Shown: positions 1 to 7,361 of the stretch, one piece after another
Numbering within the stretch: position 1 is the first letter of the stretch
Layout of the letters: the number at the start of each line of letters is the position of its first letter
From: JAAYYM01 sp964483545
GTDB lineage: Bacteria; Bacillota; Clostridia; Lachnospirales; Lachnospiraceae
DNA length: 13,146 bases
NCBI GenBank assembly: GCA_964483545.1
Contig: CAZACC010000062.1
Span: forward strand, 1-13,146
Direction of reading: 5' to 3'
Program-made: the position numbers and the translations under genes
The notes under the pieces: generated by a model
What the model was told of the DNA's origin: nothing
Seen by the model: only the letters and a program-made list of their open reading frames with translations
Database searches by the model: none

Positions 1-711
1 AATCAGAGTCTGTCAATTGTGACAGAGGCTACCACGATTGGTAATCATTCTAAGGAATCTCTGGACAAGCTAATGGTAGCCAATGCGGATACTAAAAAAA
101 GTGCAGAGGATGTCTCTGACGGAATCTTCGAAATCAATCAGACAGTAGATGAGATCCATAAGGCAGCAGACATGATTCAAAGTATCGCTTCTAAGACCAA
201 CCTGCTTTCGTTAAATGCGAGCATTGAGGCAGCACGAGCTGGAGCAGCAGGCAAAGGCTTTGCTGTTGTTGCAACAGAAATCAAGGGTTTAGCAGAGCAG
301 TCTAGTGAATCAGCAAGAGAGATTGCAATGATTGTTCAGCAAATCACATCGCTAGTTGATACGAGCGTTCAGACGGCACAGAGTATCAGAGATGCATCGG
401 ATCATGAAGGAACGGTTCTGCAGGATGTTAGTGCGAGTTTCGAAGCGGTAAATGGTAAATTTGACGAGATAGCTAAGGCAGTTCATACAATCGTAGACAG
501 GGTGGATTCGGTCAATGCAGAGAAAGTGGATATTATGAATGCAATCTCTAATTTGTCAGCTATTTCAGAAGAAAATGCTGCATCTACGCAGGAAACCTCG
601 GCATCTATTCAGCTTCTCGTCGACCGTATGCAGTCGGTTACGGACAATTCGAATGAATCGAAGCAGACGACTGGTGGGCTGAAGGACATGATCAGCGTAT
701 TCAAGGTTTAA
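1..711 (+). CDS. Methyl-accepting chemotaxis protein, C-terminal signalling domain (5' partial)
   Basis: The frame is open from base 1, so the start codon and the sensory, membrane and HAMP parts lie outside the window. The visible 236 residues form the cytoplasmic coiled-coil that docks CheA and CheW and transmits ligand signals to the flagellar motor. The hairpin tip is unmistakable: TNLLSLNASIEAARAG followed by GKGFAVVATEIKGLAEQS, encoded at about 196-306. Long heptad-like helices flank it, with a typical descending-helix ending (EENAASTQETSASI). The protein ends in MISVFKV and carries no C-terminal CheR-docking pentapeptide of the NWETF kind. The family assignment is secure; the ligand cannot be inferred. 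A long hairpin follows 29 bases after the stop and probably ends the transcript. Confidence 0.95.
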   Translation, partial: NQSLSIVTEATTIGNHSKESLDKLMVANADTKKSAEDVSDGIFEINQTVDEIHKAADMIQSIASKTNLLSLNASIEAARAGAAGKGFAVVATEIKGLAEQSSESAREIAMIVQQITSLVDTSVQTAQSIRDASDHEGTVLQDVSASFEAVNGKFDEIAKAVHTIVDRVDSVNAEKVDIMNAISNLSAISEENAASTQETSASIQLLVDRMQSVTDNSNESKQTTGGLKDMISVFKV

Positions 712-740
712 AATTTATACTTTTTATGATGGATGAAATA

Positions 741-806
741 CAAGAGCAGAGCGCATAATACCTGTAGTCTGGCAATGTCACAGACGATGGATGCGATCTG
801 CTCTTG
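741..806 (+). terminator. Long imperfect hairpin after the chemotaxis gene, probable terminator
   Basis: The arms at 741-756 and 791-806 are complementary at 15 of 16 positions (CAAGAGCAGAGCGCAT against ATGCGATCTGCTCTTG). The 34-base loop can itself pair GTCTG (767-771) with CAGAC (781-785). The T-run after the stem is short (CTTTA), so termination may be weak. It is placed correctly to end the chemotaxis gene's transcript. Its last bases run into the -35 element of the next promoter. Confidence 0.5.
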
Positions 807-807
807 C

Positions 808-836
808 TTTACAGAAAATACAGTTCGGGTTACAAT
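808..836 (+). promoter_or_regulatory. Sigma-70-type promoter for the two-component system
   Basis: TTTACA (808-813) and TACAAT (831-836) are separated by exactly 17 bases, each one or two bases from consensus. Transcription would start near 843, giving a leader of about 70 bases before the kinase start at 915. The promoter argues against the in-frame TTG at 804 as the start codon, because that codon lies upstream of the predicted transcript. Confidence 0.6.
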
Positions 837-914
837 GATAAAGTCAAAGAAAAATGTAAGTGCCATCAAATAGGGAGAGCTGTCGCTATCACTATTTGGG
901 AGAGAGCAGAAGAG

Positions 915-2396
915 ATGATGAAAGATCGGTTACTGTCATATTGGTATCAATTGTCTATAAAAAGAAAAATGTATACGATTGTAGGCGTTGTGGGAATTGT
1001 TATGACCATTGCCATATTGCTGAATATCAGAGTTATATATACCTTTGTGGATGATGAGAAGGTATTGATGGAAAATAATCTGTCAAATTACAAATTTCAG
1101 GAATCGCTGGAGACAGAAGTGGAGTGTTTTTCAAATTTAATTAAGAATCACACGAGCCAGAATGAAACTTTGTTTTACGATGCATGCAAGGTAACAAAAA
1201 ATAATTTGTATTTAATGCCATATGACTATCATGAAATCGGAGAGGAACGATATGCCATTACATGGAATATTCGTAATGGATATGAAGAATATTGTGAGCA
1301 GAGCAGGCTTGTATTATCTATGCAGGATAATCAGACAGATTATATTGAACAGGTATATAAAACTTATCAGATGCAGCAGTATCTGAAGGAATATGCTTCA
1401 AGATTGACGAAAGCCGCCATAGAAAGCAGTGCTGATTACTATGAGAGACAGATTCCTGTGCTGGGACGGATGCCGTATACACTGACCATTATTACTTTTC
1501 TATCGGTTATAGTATTGATTTTGGTAGCTCGTGCCATGACTGGAAGTATTATCAATACTTTATCAGATTTAGCAGCGGCTTCTAAAGGAATCGAACAAAA
1601 TGATTTTGCAGAACCAGATGTGATATGGAACGGACAGGATGAGATGGGACAGTTGGTATATTCCTTTAACCGAATGAAACATGCAACCAAGGACTATGTC
1701 AGAGCAGTGGAGGAAAAAAGAAATATAGAGGAAAAACTGTTTCAGCAGGAAATCGAGAGAGCCAATCTGGAACAGCGCTTTTCATTTGCGCAGCTACAGC
1801 TAATCAAGAGCCAAATGAATCCACATTTTCTGTTTAATACACTAAATATGGTTACCAAAATGTCAAAGATAGAAGAGGCTCCAGTGACAGAAGAAATGCT
1901 GATGGCCTTGAGCAATCTGCTCCGATACAGTCTAAGAACAACGGAGCCGTTTACCCCGCTAGATCAGGAATTGAAGGTGTTGGAGGACTATCTGTATATA
2001 CAGAAAAAACGCTTTGGCAGTAGGATCATCTGGAAAATTGATTGCGAAGTACAGCCTGAACGAATAGAGATTCCAGTATTTCTGATTCAGCCATTGGCGG
2101 AAAATGCCGTTATACATGGTTTGGCTGATAAAGAAGAGGGTGGTGCTATTTATGTCAGGATTGTACAGGAGGAAGAAATGCTGCAGCTGGAAGTTGCAGA
2201 CACAGGAGTCGGAATCGAACCAGACAGGCTGGAGCAGATTAGAGCGGCTATGACGGAACGTGGCTCGGGACTGGGAATTGGTCTCGGAAATATTTATCGA
2301 AGAATATCTGCATATTATGAACGGGGAGAAGTCACGATAGATAGTCAAAAAAATGAGGGAACAGTGGTACGGATCTGCTTTGGCAGGAGAAAGTGA
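915..2396 (+). CDS. YesM/LytS-type membrane sensor histidine kinase
   Basis: A membrane sensor kinase of 493 residues that phosphorylates the response regulator encoded next to it. Transmembrane segments lie at about 20-43 and 186-209, enclosing roughly 140 extracytoplasmic residues that contain three cysteines (about 71, 91 and 127). A HAMP linker follows at about 206-261. The His_kinase domain has the phospho-accepting histidine in NPHFLFNTL (H304). The ATPase domain shows the N box (ENAVIHG, N397), the G1 box (DTGVG, 429-433) and a G2-like GSGLGIGLGN. I chose the ATG at 915 (a second ATG follows at 918) because GGGAGAG at 898-904 gives a usable ribosome site and the promoter at 808-836 excludes the in-frame TTG at 804. 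The gene ends by overlapping the regulator. The signal is unknown; the sugar handled by the downstream transporter is the natural guess. Confidence 0.93.
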   Translation: MMKDRLLSYWYQLSIKRKMYTIVGVVGIVMTIAILLNIRVIYTFVDDEKVLMENNLSNYKFQESLETEVECFSNLIKNHTSQNETLFYDACKVTKNNLYLMPYDYHEIGEERYAITWNIRNGYEEYCEQSRLVLSMQDNQTDYIEQVYKTYQMQQYLKEYASRLTKAAIESSADYYERQIPVLGRMPYTLTIITFLSVIVLILVARAMTGSIINTLSDLAAASKGIEQNDFAEPDVIWNGQDEMGQLVYSFNRMKHATKDYVRAVEEKRNIEEKLFQQEIERANLEQRFSFAQLQLIKSQMNPHFLFNTLNMVTKMSKIEEAPVTEEMLMALSNLLRYSLRTTEPFTPLDQELKVLEDYLYIQKKRFGSRIIWKIDCEVQPERIEIPVFLIQPLAENAVIHGLADKEEGGAIYVRIVQEEEMLQLEVADTGVGIEPDRLEQIRAAMTERGSGLGIGLGNIYRRISAYYERGEVTIDSQKNEGTVVRICFGRRK

Positions 2397-2404
2397 ATGG
2401 TTTT

Positions 2405-3241
2405 ATGTACAGAATATTGATTGCAGAAGATGAAATAATAGAACGCATGGTTCTCAAAAAGACGCTCCAGAAGAAACTTGACGGAGTCTTCGAGGTGCTG
2501 GAGGCGGAGAACGGTAAGGAAGCATTACGAATATTTCGTAGTGTGAAAATCAATATCGTAATACTGGATATTGAAATGCCGGGTATGAAAGGTGTGGACG
2601 TAGCAGAGATCATGCGTCAGGAGCAAAATGGTTTTTGCATTATTTTCCTGACGGCATATGACAGGTTTGAGTATGCCAGAAAAGCTGTTTCTGTACGGGC
2701 TATGGAGTATCTGCTGAAGCCATATTCAGAGAAAGAAATCATAGATGTAGTAGGAGAAGCGATACGACTGTCTGAAGAGTATGAGAGGTATGCCACAGAT
2801 AGGCTGACGGTGAGAGAACCATATCTGTTGGAAGGTCTGCTGGAGGGAAAGTATGAAGACAGAATGAATGACAAGCCTCCTGAACAGGAGGATGACTGTA
2901 ATGGAAACCGCCTGAACGTGATGGTTTCCATGATAGAGGAATATATCAGAAAGAACTATATGAACATGATCTCTATGCAGGATGCAGCTCATGCTATCAA
3001 TTATTCAGAGCCTTATTTTTGTAAAATGTTCAAACAGCAGTATGGTAAGAACTTCACATCTTATTTGACAGAATATCGTGTGGAAGAGGCTAAAAAACTG
3101 TTGATGCAGCCCAATGTAAATGTTAAGGAAGTCGGTACCCGAATTGGATACCCTGATTCTACCTATTTTGCAAGAGTATTTCGCAGGATGACTGGAGAAA
3201 GTCCGTCGGAATACAGAAATCAGTTTCTCAAGGAACTGTAA
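2405..3241 (+). CDS. YesN-type response regulator with AraC DNA-binding domain
   Basis: A cytoplasmic transcription regulator of 278 residues, partner of the kinase just upstream. The N-terminal receiver domain (1-120) has the acidic pair E8/D9, phospho-acceptor D55 in VILDIEMPG, switch residue T83 and K105 in LLKPYSEKE. The C-terminal 100 residues form an AraC-type double helix-turn-helix (about 178-276), including YFCKMFKQQYG and the second-helix signature STYFARVFRRMTG ending in SPSEYR. The start is uncertain. The GTG at 2393 overlaps the kinase stop, but AGGAGA at 2385-2390 leaves only two bases before it. The ATG at 2405 gives the family's usual MYRILIAEDE opening at a rather long spacing of 14 bases, and I prefer it. 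The likely target is the transporter operon that begins 170 bases downstream, by analogy with other YesMN pairs. Confidence 0.93.
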   Translation: MYRILIAEDEIIERMVLKKTLQKKLDGVFEVLEAENGKEALRIFRSVKINIVILDIEMPGMKGVDVAEIMRQEQNGFCIIFLTAYDRFEYARKAVSVRAMEYLLKPYSEKEIIDVVGEAIRLSEEYERYATDRLTVREPYLLEGLLEGKYEDRMNDKPPEQEDDCNGNRLNVMVSMIEEYIRKNYMNMISMQDAAHAINYSEPYFCKMFKQQYGKNFTSYLTEYRVEEAKKLLMQPNVNVKEVGTRIGYPDSTYFARVFRRMTGESPSEYRNQFLKEL

Positions 3242-3249
3242 ATTATGTA

Positions 3250-3288
3250 AAAAGTACCGTTTGTGATAAACAACGGTACTTTTTTTGT
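3250..3288 (+). terminator. Rho-independent terminator after the regulator gene
   Basis: A perfect 12-bp stem pairs AAAAGTACCGTT (3250-3261) with AACGGTACTTTT (3272-3283). The loop is 10 bases and the T-run continues to 3286. The A-tract on the left makes it potentially bidirectional. It separates the two-component unit from the transporter unit. Confidence 0.88.
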
Positions 3289-3296
3289 GCAATTTT

Positions 3297-3368
3297 TAAA
3301 AAAGCATAATTTTGTCCTGTGGATGATAAAAAAGTCCGCTATGATTCGAACTTCATTTTTCATATAAT
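3297..3368 (+). promoter_or_regulatory. Candidate activator-dependent promoter of the transporter operon
   Basis: A perfect -10 hexamer, TATAAT, lies at 3363-3368. The hexamer 17 bases upstream (TATGAT, 3340-3345) is a poor match to a -35. Two copies of TAAAAAAG lie upstream, at 3297-3304 and 3327-3334, exactly 30 bases apart, or about three helical turns. The second copy ends five bases before the -35 position. This arrangement would suit an AraC-type activator such as the YesN-like protein encoded upstream. The repeats are short and A-rich, so they could be chance. Confidence 0.35.
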
Positions 3369-3411
3369 TTTACATATAGATTCACAAAAAGAAAAAGAAA
3401 GGAGGAAGAAT

Positions 3412-4941
3412 ATGGAAGAGGAATTATTTCGCATGGAAGGTATCTGCAAGAGCTTTCCAGGCGTTAAAGCTTTGGACGGTGTATCACTGAATGTGTATAA
3501 AGGAGAAGTATTAGGTTTGGTAGGTGAGAATGGTGCCGGAAAATCTACTTTGATGAAAATATTATCCGGTGTATATAGAGCAGATGCAGGAGATATTTAC
3601 ATAGAAGGAAAACTGGCTGTCATAGATTCCGTCAGTAAAGCACATAGTCTTGGTATCAGTATTATCATGCAGGAATTAAATATGTGTGGACATTTGAGCG
3701 TAGCAGACAATATTTTCATCGGTCGGGCGCATAAAAAAGGATTATTTATTGATGATAAGAAGATGCATAGTGAGGCAAAGAAAATACTGGATGATCTGGG
3801 CATTGATATATCGACTTATGCAATGGTGAAATCATTAAGTGTGGCTCAACAGCAGATGGTAGAGATTGCAAAGGCCATCAGTTTCAATTCCAAGATACTG
3901 GTACTGGATGAACCGACTGCTACACTGACTGAAAGAGAGATTGATCAGCTGTTTGAAATTATCCGCAGGCTAAAGGAAAAGGGAGTGGGTATGGTATATA
4001 TTTCCCATCGGATGGCTGAGCTAAACAGAATCTGCGAACGAGTAACAGTGATCCGGGACGGACAATATATTGGAACCAGAAATCTGGATGAGATTACAAT
4101 GGATGAGTTGGTTAATATGATCGTGGGACGTTCATTGGAGGACAAGTATCCAAAACATGTCAGAACAATCAAGGATGTTGTATTTGAAGCAAAAAATGTA
4201 CGACGGGGAACAAAGGTCAATGCAGATTATTTATATGTAAGAAAGGGAGAAATCCTAGGAATCTCTGGACTGGTTGGAGCAGGTCGTACGGAACTGATGA
4301 GATGTATATTTGGTGCTGACAGACCAGATAGCATGGAACTGTGGATGGATGGAAAACCGATTAAGATTCGTTCCGTCATTCAGGCAATCAAGAATGGAAT
4401 CGGCTATGCAACAGAGGACAGAAAGCGAGATGGACTGGCTCTAGGACTGGATGTGAAGTATAACACCAATATGGCTCATCTGGCGCAGTTGACTCATTTT
4501 GGATTTATGGATGACAGAGCAGGGGACAAGAATGCAGAGAAGTATGTACAGCTGCTGAAAACCAAAACACCCAGTATTCATCAGCTATGCCGTAACCTGT
4601 CAGGTGGTAATCAACAGAAGGTCGTTCTTGCAAAATGGCTGTGTAATGATGTCAAGGTTTTGATTGTAGATGAACCGACTCGGGGTATCGATGTTGGTGC
4701 TAAGTATGAGGTATATGAGTTGTTTAACCAGTTGAGTGATCAGGGGGTGGCGATTATCATGATTTCATCAGAACTGCCAGAAATACTCGGAATGAGTGAC
4801 AGAATTTTAGTGATTCATCAGGGGGAAATCAATGGCGAACTTGATGCCAAGACATCGACACAGGAACAGATACTCTATCTGGCAGCAGGTTACAACAAGC
4901 TAGAGGGAAAACCTGCACCTACATTATCTGCCGCAAATTGA
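3412..4941 (+). CDS. CUT2-family sugar ABC transporter, double ATPase subunit (RbsA/MglA type)
   Basis: The cytoplasmic energy-coupling subunit of a monosaccharide importer, 509 residues with two tandem ATPase domains. In the first half, Walker A is GENGAGKST (K44), the signature loop is degenerate (LSVAQQQ, 142-148), Walker B is ILVLDEPTA (D166, E167) and the switch histidine is H199. In the second half the Walker A lysine is replaced by arginine (GLVGAGRTE, R292). The signature is LSGGNQQ (396-402), Walker B is VLIVDEPTRG (D420, E421), and ISSELPE replaces the H-loop. This asymmetry is normal for RbsA, MglA and XylG. The start at 3412 has GGAGG at 3401-3405; an in-frame GTG at 3319 lies upstream of the predicted promoter. 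It is the first gene of a three-gene transporter operon, and the permease starts 21 bases after its stop. The sugar cannot be read from this subunit. Confidence 0.95.
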   Translation: MEEELFRMEGICKSFPGVKALDGVSLNVYKGEVLGLVGENGAGKSTLMKILSGVYRADAGDIYIEGKLAVIDSVSKAHSLGISIIMQELNMCGHLSVADNIFIGRAHKKGLFIDDKKMHSEAKKILDDLGIDISTYAMVKSLSVAQQQMVEIAKAISFNSKILVLDEPTATLTEREIDQLFEIIRRLKEKGVGMVYISHRMAELNRICERVTVIRDGQYIGTRNLDEITMDELVNMIVGRSLEDKYPKHVRTIKDVVFEAKNVRRGTKVNADYLYVRKGEILGISGLVGAGRTELMRCIFGADRPDSMELWMDGKPIKIRSVIQAIKNGIGYATEDRKRDGLALGLDVKYNTNMAHLAQLTHFGFMDDRAGDKNAEKYVQLLKTKTPSIHQLCRNLSGGNQQKVVLAKWLCNDVKVLIVDEPTRGIDVGAKYEVYELFNQLSDQGVAIIMISSELPEILGMSDRILVIHQGEINGELDAKTSTQEQILYLAAGYNKLEGKPAPTLSAAN

Positions 4942-4962
4942 CAGACGGAAAGGAAAGAAACA

Positions 4963-6036
4963 ATGACTACCAAGAAGCAAAATGAAATAAAAGAAAAAAA
5001 ACAAAGATCCTTCGGGAAGCTGGGTGCTGCGACAAGACGTGCCATATATTCTTTTGGAATATTGATTGCCCTGTTTATCCTGTTTTCAGTATTACAATTT
5101 GATAAATTTTTGGCTCCTACCAATCTGCAGAATCTTCTTCAGCAGATAGTTACATATACCATCATAGGCTGCGGACTGTCGTTCTGTCTGGTTTGCGGAG
5201 GAAACGATCTGTCAGCTGGAGCTTCCATGGCATTGGCTGGAATCATTATGGTCAGTCTGCTGATCAACGGACTTCCACTATGGCTGTGCATCATCCTATG
5301 TCTTGCAATGGGCATCCTGACGGGTATTATGAATGGATTTTTCATCGAGATACTGGGTGTGGTTCCGTTTGTGGCGACATTGGCTACTCAATGGGTGTAC
5401 CGAGGGATGGCAAACGTTATCGTTAACGGTGCACCATTATATACAACCAATATTCCGTCAGAAGCGGTACAGAAGCAATTTTATGTACTGGGTGGAGGAA
5501 GAATCGGAGGATCTGGTTTGCCTTACAGTGTCATCATCACACTGGTATATGCGCTGATTTTATGGGTAGTGCTGGCAAAAAGCCGTATCGGACGTCAGAT
5601 CTATGCATGTGGATCAAACTTAGAGGCGGCAAAGCTATCTGGTATCAATGCAGTGAAGACGCGTATGTTTGCTTACTGTATTTCTGGTCTGTCAGCAGCC
5701 ATCTGTGGCATTGTGGTAGCATCCAGACTGTCCAGTGCGCAGCCGACTGCTGGAAACGGATATGAAATGGAAGCAATTGCAGCATCTGTACTTGGCGGTA
5801 TTTCCATACTTGGCGGTGAAGGAACGATTTTAAATACCATTATCGGAGCTTTGATGATGGGTATGATCCGTAACGGACTCAATCTGAACGGAATCAATTC
5901 ATTCTGGCAGCAGGTAATCGTAGGCTTCATCCTGTTAATCGCAGTGGCATCACAGACTGCTAATCAAGCCGGAAATCTAGATGTCATAAAGAACATTACT
6001 AACAAACTATTCGGTAAAAGATTATCGAAGGCCTAA
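4963..6036 (+). CDS. CUT2-family sugar ABC transporter permease (RbsC type)
   Basis: An integral membrane channel subunit of 357 residues, matching the BPD_transp_2 family in length and pattern. A basic, lysine-rich cytoplasmic N-terminus (1-27) precedes a first membrane segment at about 29-46. Several further hydrophobic segments follow, for example at 62-79, 87-101, 104-124, 186-204 and 236-254. Family landmarks include GGNDLSAGA (79-87), the coupling-loop stretch around GRQIYACGSNLEAAKLSGI (210-228) and EAIAASVLGGISILGGEGT (270-288). The start is supported by AAGGA at 4950-4954. It would form the transmembrane pore with the ATPase encoded upstream and receive sugar from the lipoprotein encoded downstream. 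Nothing looks truncated. Confidence 0.94.
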   Translation: MTTKKQNEIKEKKQRSFGKLGAATRRAIYSFGILIALFILFSVLQFDKFLAPTNLQNLLQQIVTYTIIGCGLSFCLVCGGNDLSAGASMALAGIIMVSLLINGLPLWLCIILCLAMGILTGIMNGFFIEILGVVPFVATLATQWVYRGMANVIVNGAPLYTTNIPSEAVQKQFYVLGGGRIGGSGLPYSVIITLVYALILWVVLAKSRIGRQIYACGSNLEAAKLSGINAVKTRMFAYCISGLSAAICGIVVASRLSSAQPTAGNGYEMEAIAASVLGGISILGGEGTILNTIIGALMMGMIRNGLNLNGINSFWQQVIVGFILLIAVASQTANQAGNLDVIKNITNKLFGKRLSKA

Positions 6037-6054
6037 AAGGGAGGACATGGGTTC

Positions 6055-7137
6055 ATGAAAAAGAAATTGACAGTATTAATCACAGCAGCAGTATTGACGA
6101 CAATTGCATTGGCAGGCTGTGGCAAATCAGCAGCAGTTCCAGAGGCAGCAGCAACAGAGGCACCTGCAGTAGAAGAGGCAGCATCGGCAGAGGATGTGGC
6201 TACAGAGGAAGCAGCCCCTGCAGCAGATGCAGGTGAAAAGACCATTTACGTTATCGTTAAGGTGCTGGGAAATCAGTACTGGAGCGTACTGCAGGCTGGA
6301 GCTGAGCAGGCAGGCAAGGATTTAGGATGTAATGTAGTTGTTATAGGAACAGCATTGGAATCGGATATTGAAGGTCAGCTGACTCTTCTTCAAAATGCAG
6401 TATCTGCACAGGCAGACGGTATCGTTATTGCACCGCTTGACAGCGTATCTCTAGATGCTCCGATCACAGAAGCATATAATTCTGGTATTCCTGTTGTACT
6501 GGTAGATACCATTATCAATAGTGATAATTACAGTGCGGCCTTATTAACGAATAACGTAGAGGCAGGTAAGGTAGCAGCTGAAGAACTGCTTCGTCGTATG
6601 AAGGAAACAGGACTCGCAGAGACAGAGGAGGCACAGGTAGCGATTCAGGTTGGTTCAACAGGTTCTCAGACAATCAATGATCGTGTGAAAGGCTTTAATG
6701 AATTCTGGACAGCTAATGCTCCTGCAAGTTGGACGGTACTGAATGATGATATCAAGGTGAATGAGGGAGATATCAGTAAGGCAGTTGGTTTCTGCCAGGA
6801 CTTCATCACAACCTATCCAAAGCTGAAGGGTGTATTTGGCCCGAATAATGGCTCTACTGTAGGATTTGTAACAGGTCTGACAGAGGCAAAGAAGACAGAT
6901 ATCAGTATGGTAGGCTTTGACTTCTCCGCAGAGATTGAGACAATGATCAGAAGTGGAGAGTATGATGTATCATCAGTAGTACAGCGTCAGTATTTCATGG
7001 GGTACGATGGCGTGAAGGAAGCTCTCGGGTTATCAAATGGTGAAGCTGTTTCAGAGAAAACGGTTGATACAGGTGTTATACTTGTAGACAAGGATAATGT
7101 TGACAGCGATGAGGTACAGAGCATTATCAATCCGTAA
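6055..7137 (+). CDS. Sugar-type ABC transporter substrate-binding lipoprotein
   Basis: The extracellular receptor of the transporter, 360 residues. A signal peptide ends in the lipobox LAGC, predicting lipid attachment at C22. A linker at about 23-58, rich in alanine and glutamate, then holds the domain off the membrane. The body (about 61-355) is a Peripla_BP_4 (type 1 periplasmic binding) fold. Likely ligand-contact residues at family positions are N73 and the aromatic YW at 75-76, D151, R210 (INDRVKGF), N265, D289 (VGFDF) and Q310. They suggest a polar monosaccharide or a similar small ligand, but do not identify it. AGGGAGG at 6038-6044 serves the ATG at 6055. It is last in the operon, 18 bases after the permease stop, and a strong terminator follows. 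The gene order ATPase-permease-binding protein matches the E. coli rbs operon. Confidence 0.94.
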   Translation: MKKKLTVLITAAVLTTIALAGCGKSAAVPEAAATEAPAVEEAASAEDVATEEAAPAADAGEKTIYVIVKVLGNQYWSVLQAGAEQAGKDLGCNVVVIGTALESDIEGQLTLLQNAVSAQADGIVIAPLDSVSLDAPITEAYNSGIPVVLVDTIINSDNYSAALLTNNVEAGKVAAEELLRRMKETGLAETEEAQVAIQVGSTGSQTINDRVKGFNEFWTANAPASWTVLNDDIKVNEGDISKAVGFCQDFITTYPKLKGVFGPNNGSTVGFVTGLTEAKKTDISMVGFDFSAEIETMIRSGEYDVSSVVQRQYFMGYDGVKEALGLSNGEAVSEKTVDTGVILVDKDNVDSDEVQSIINP

Positions 7138-7160
7138 TCAAGAGATTTTGTTTATAGAAT

Positions 7161-7205
7161 AAAAAGCTTTCCGTATGGGCGTATAGTCTGACGGAAAGCT
7201 TTTTT
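7161..7205 (+). terminator. Rho-independent terminator after the transporter operon
   Basis: A perfect 14-bp stem pairs 7161-7174 (AAAAAGCTTTCCGT) with 7191-7204 (ACGGAAAGCTTTTT). The loop is 16 bases and the T-run ends at 7205. It is the strongest terminator in the window and closes the ABC transporter transcript. Confidence 0.92.
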
Positions 7206-7289
7206 ACTATTTCAGGAATTTGGGAGAAGAGTATAGGAACAGTTTTGCAGTGAATATAAAGATATCATTGATAGAATTACTGCTGTTGA

Positions 7290-7318
7290 TTGACTTTTCA
7301 CGTCTGACTCTTTAGAAT
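7290..7318 (+). promoter_or_regulatory. Sigma-70-type promoter for the reductase/ABC-F operon
   Basis: TTGACT (7290-7295) and TAGAAT (7313-7318) are 17 bases apart, each one base from consensus. Transcription would start near 7325, giving a leader of about 37 bases. In that leader CCATT (7336-7340) can pair with AATGG (7346-7350), next to the GGAGG ribosome site at 7349-7353. The stem is only five base pairs and may not matter. Confidence 0.7.
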
Positions 7319-7330
7319 TGAGTCAGGACG
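7301..7330. promoter_or_regulatory. Inverted repeat around the -10 element, candidate operator
   Basis: TGACTC (7305-7310) and GAGTCA (7320-7325) are perfect complements separated by nine bases that contain the -10 hexamer. The dyad extends outward as CGTC on the left and GACG, with one extra G, on the right. Because transcription should start near 7325, the left arm is not in the RNA. The dyad therefore reads as a DNA site for a repressor rather than as an RNA hairpin. The cognate protein is unknown. Confidence 0.5.
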
Positions 7331-7361
7331 GATAACCATTATACAAATGGAGGAATGAAAT

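Noticed and set aside
804..914. In-frame upstream extension of the kinase from TTG at 804
   Set aside because: It overlaps the hairpin and the -35/-10 promoter at 808-836 and lacks a ribosome site, whereas ATG at 915 has GGGAGAG at a good distance and yields the usual short cytoplasmic N-terminus.
3319..3411. In-frame upstream extension of the transporter ATPase from GTG at 3319
   Set aside because: It would include the TATAAT element, and GGAGG sits six bases before the ATG at 3412, which gives the normal family N-terminus.
4255..4300. Lysine-to-arginine change in the second Walker A of the sugar ATPase as a defect
   Set aside because: This degenerate second nucleotide site is normal in RbsA/MglA/XylG-type proteins, so it is not a mutation worth reporting.
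6047..6058. Three-codon open frame (ATG GGT TCA TGA) overlapping the start of the binding-protein gene
   Set aside because: Its ATG is only two bases from the ribosome site, too close to be used; it is most likely a chance frame.
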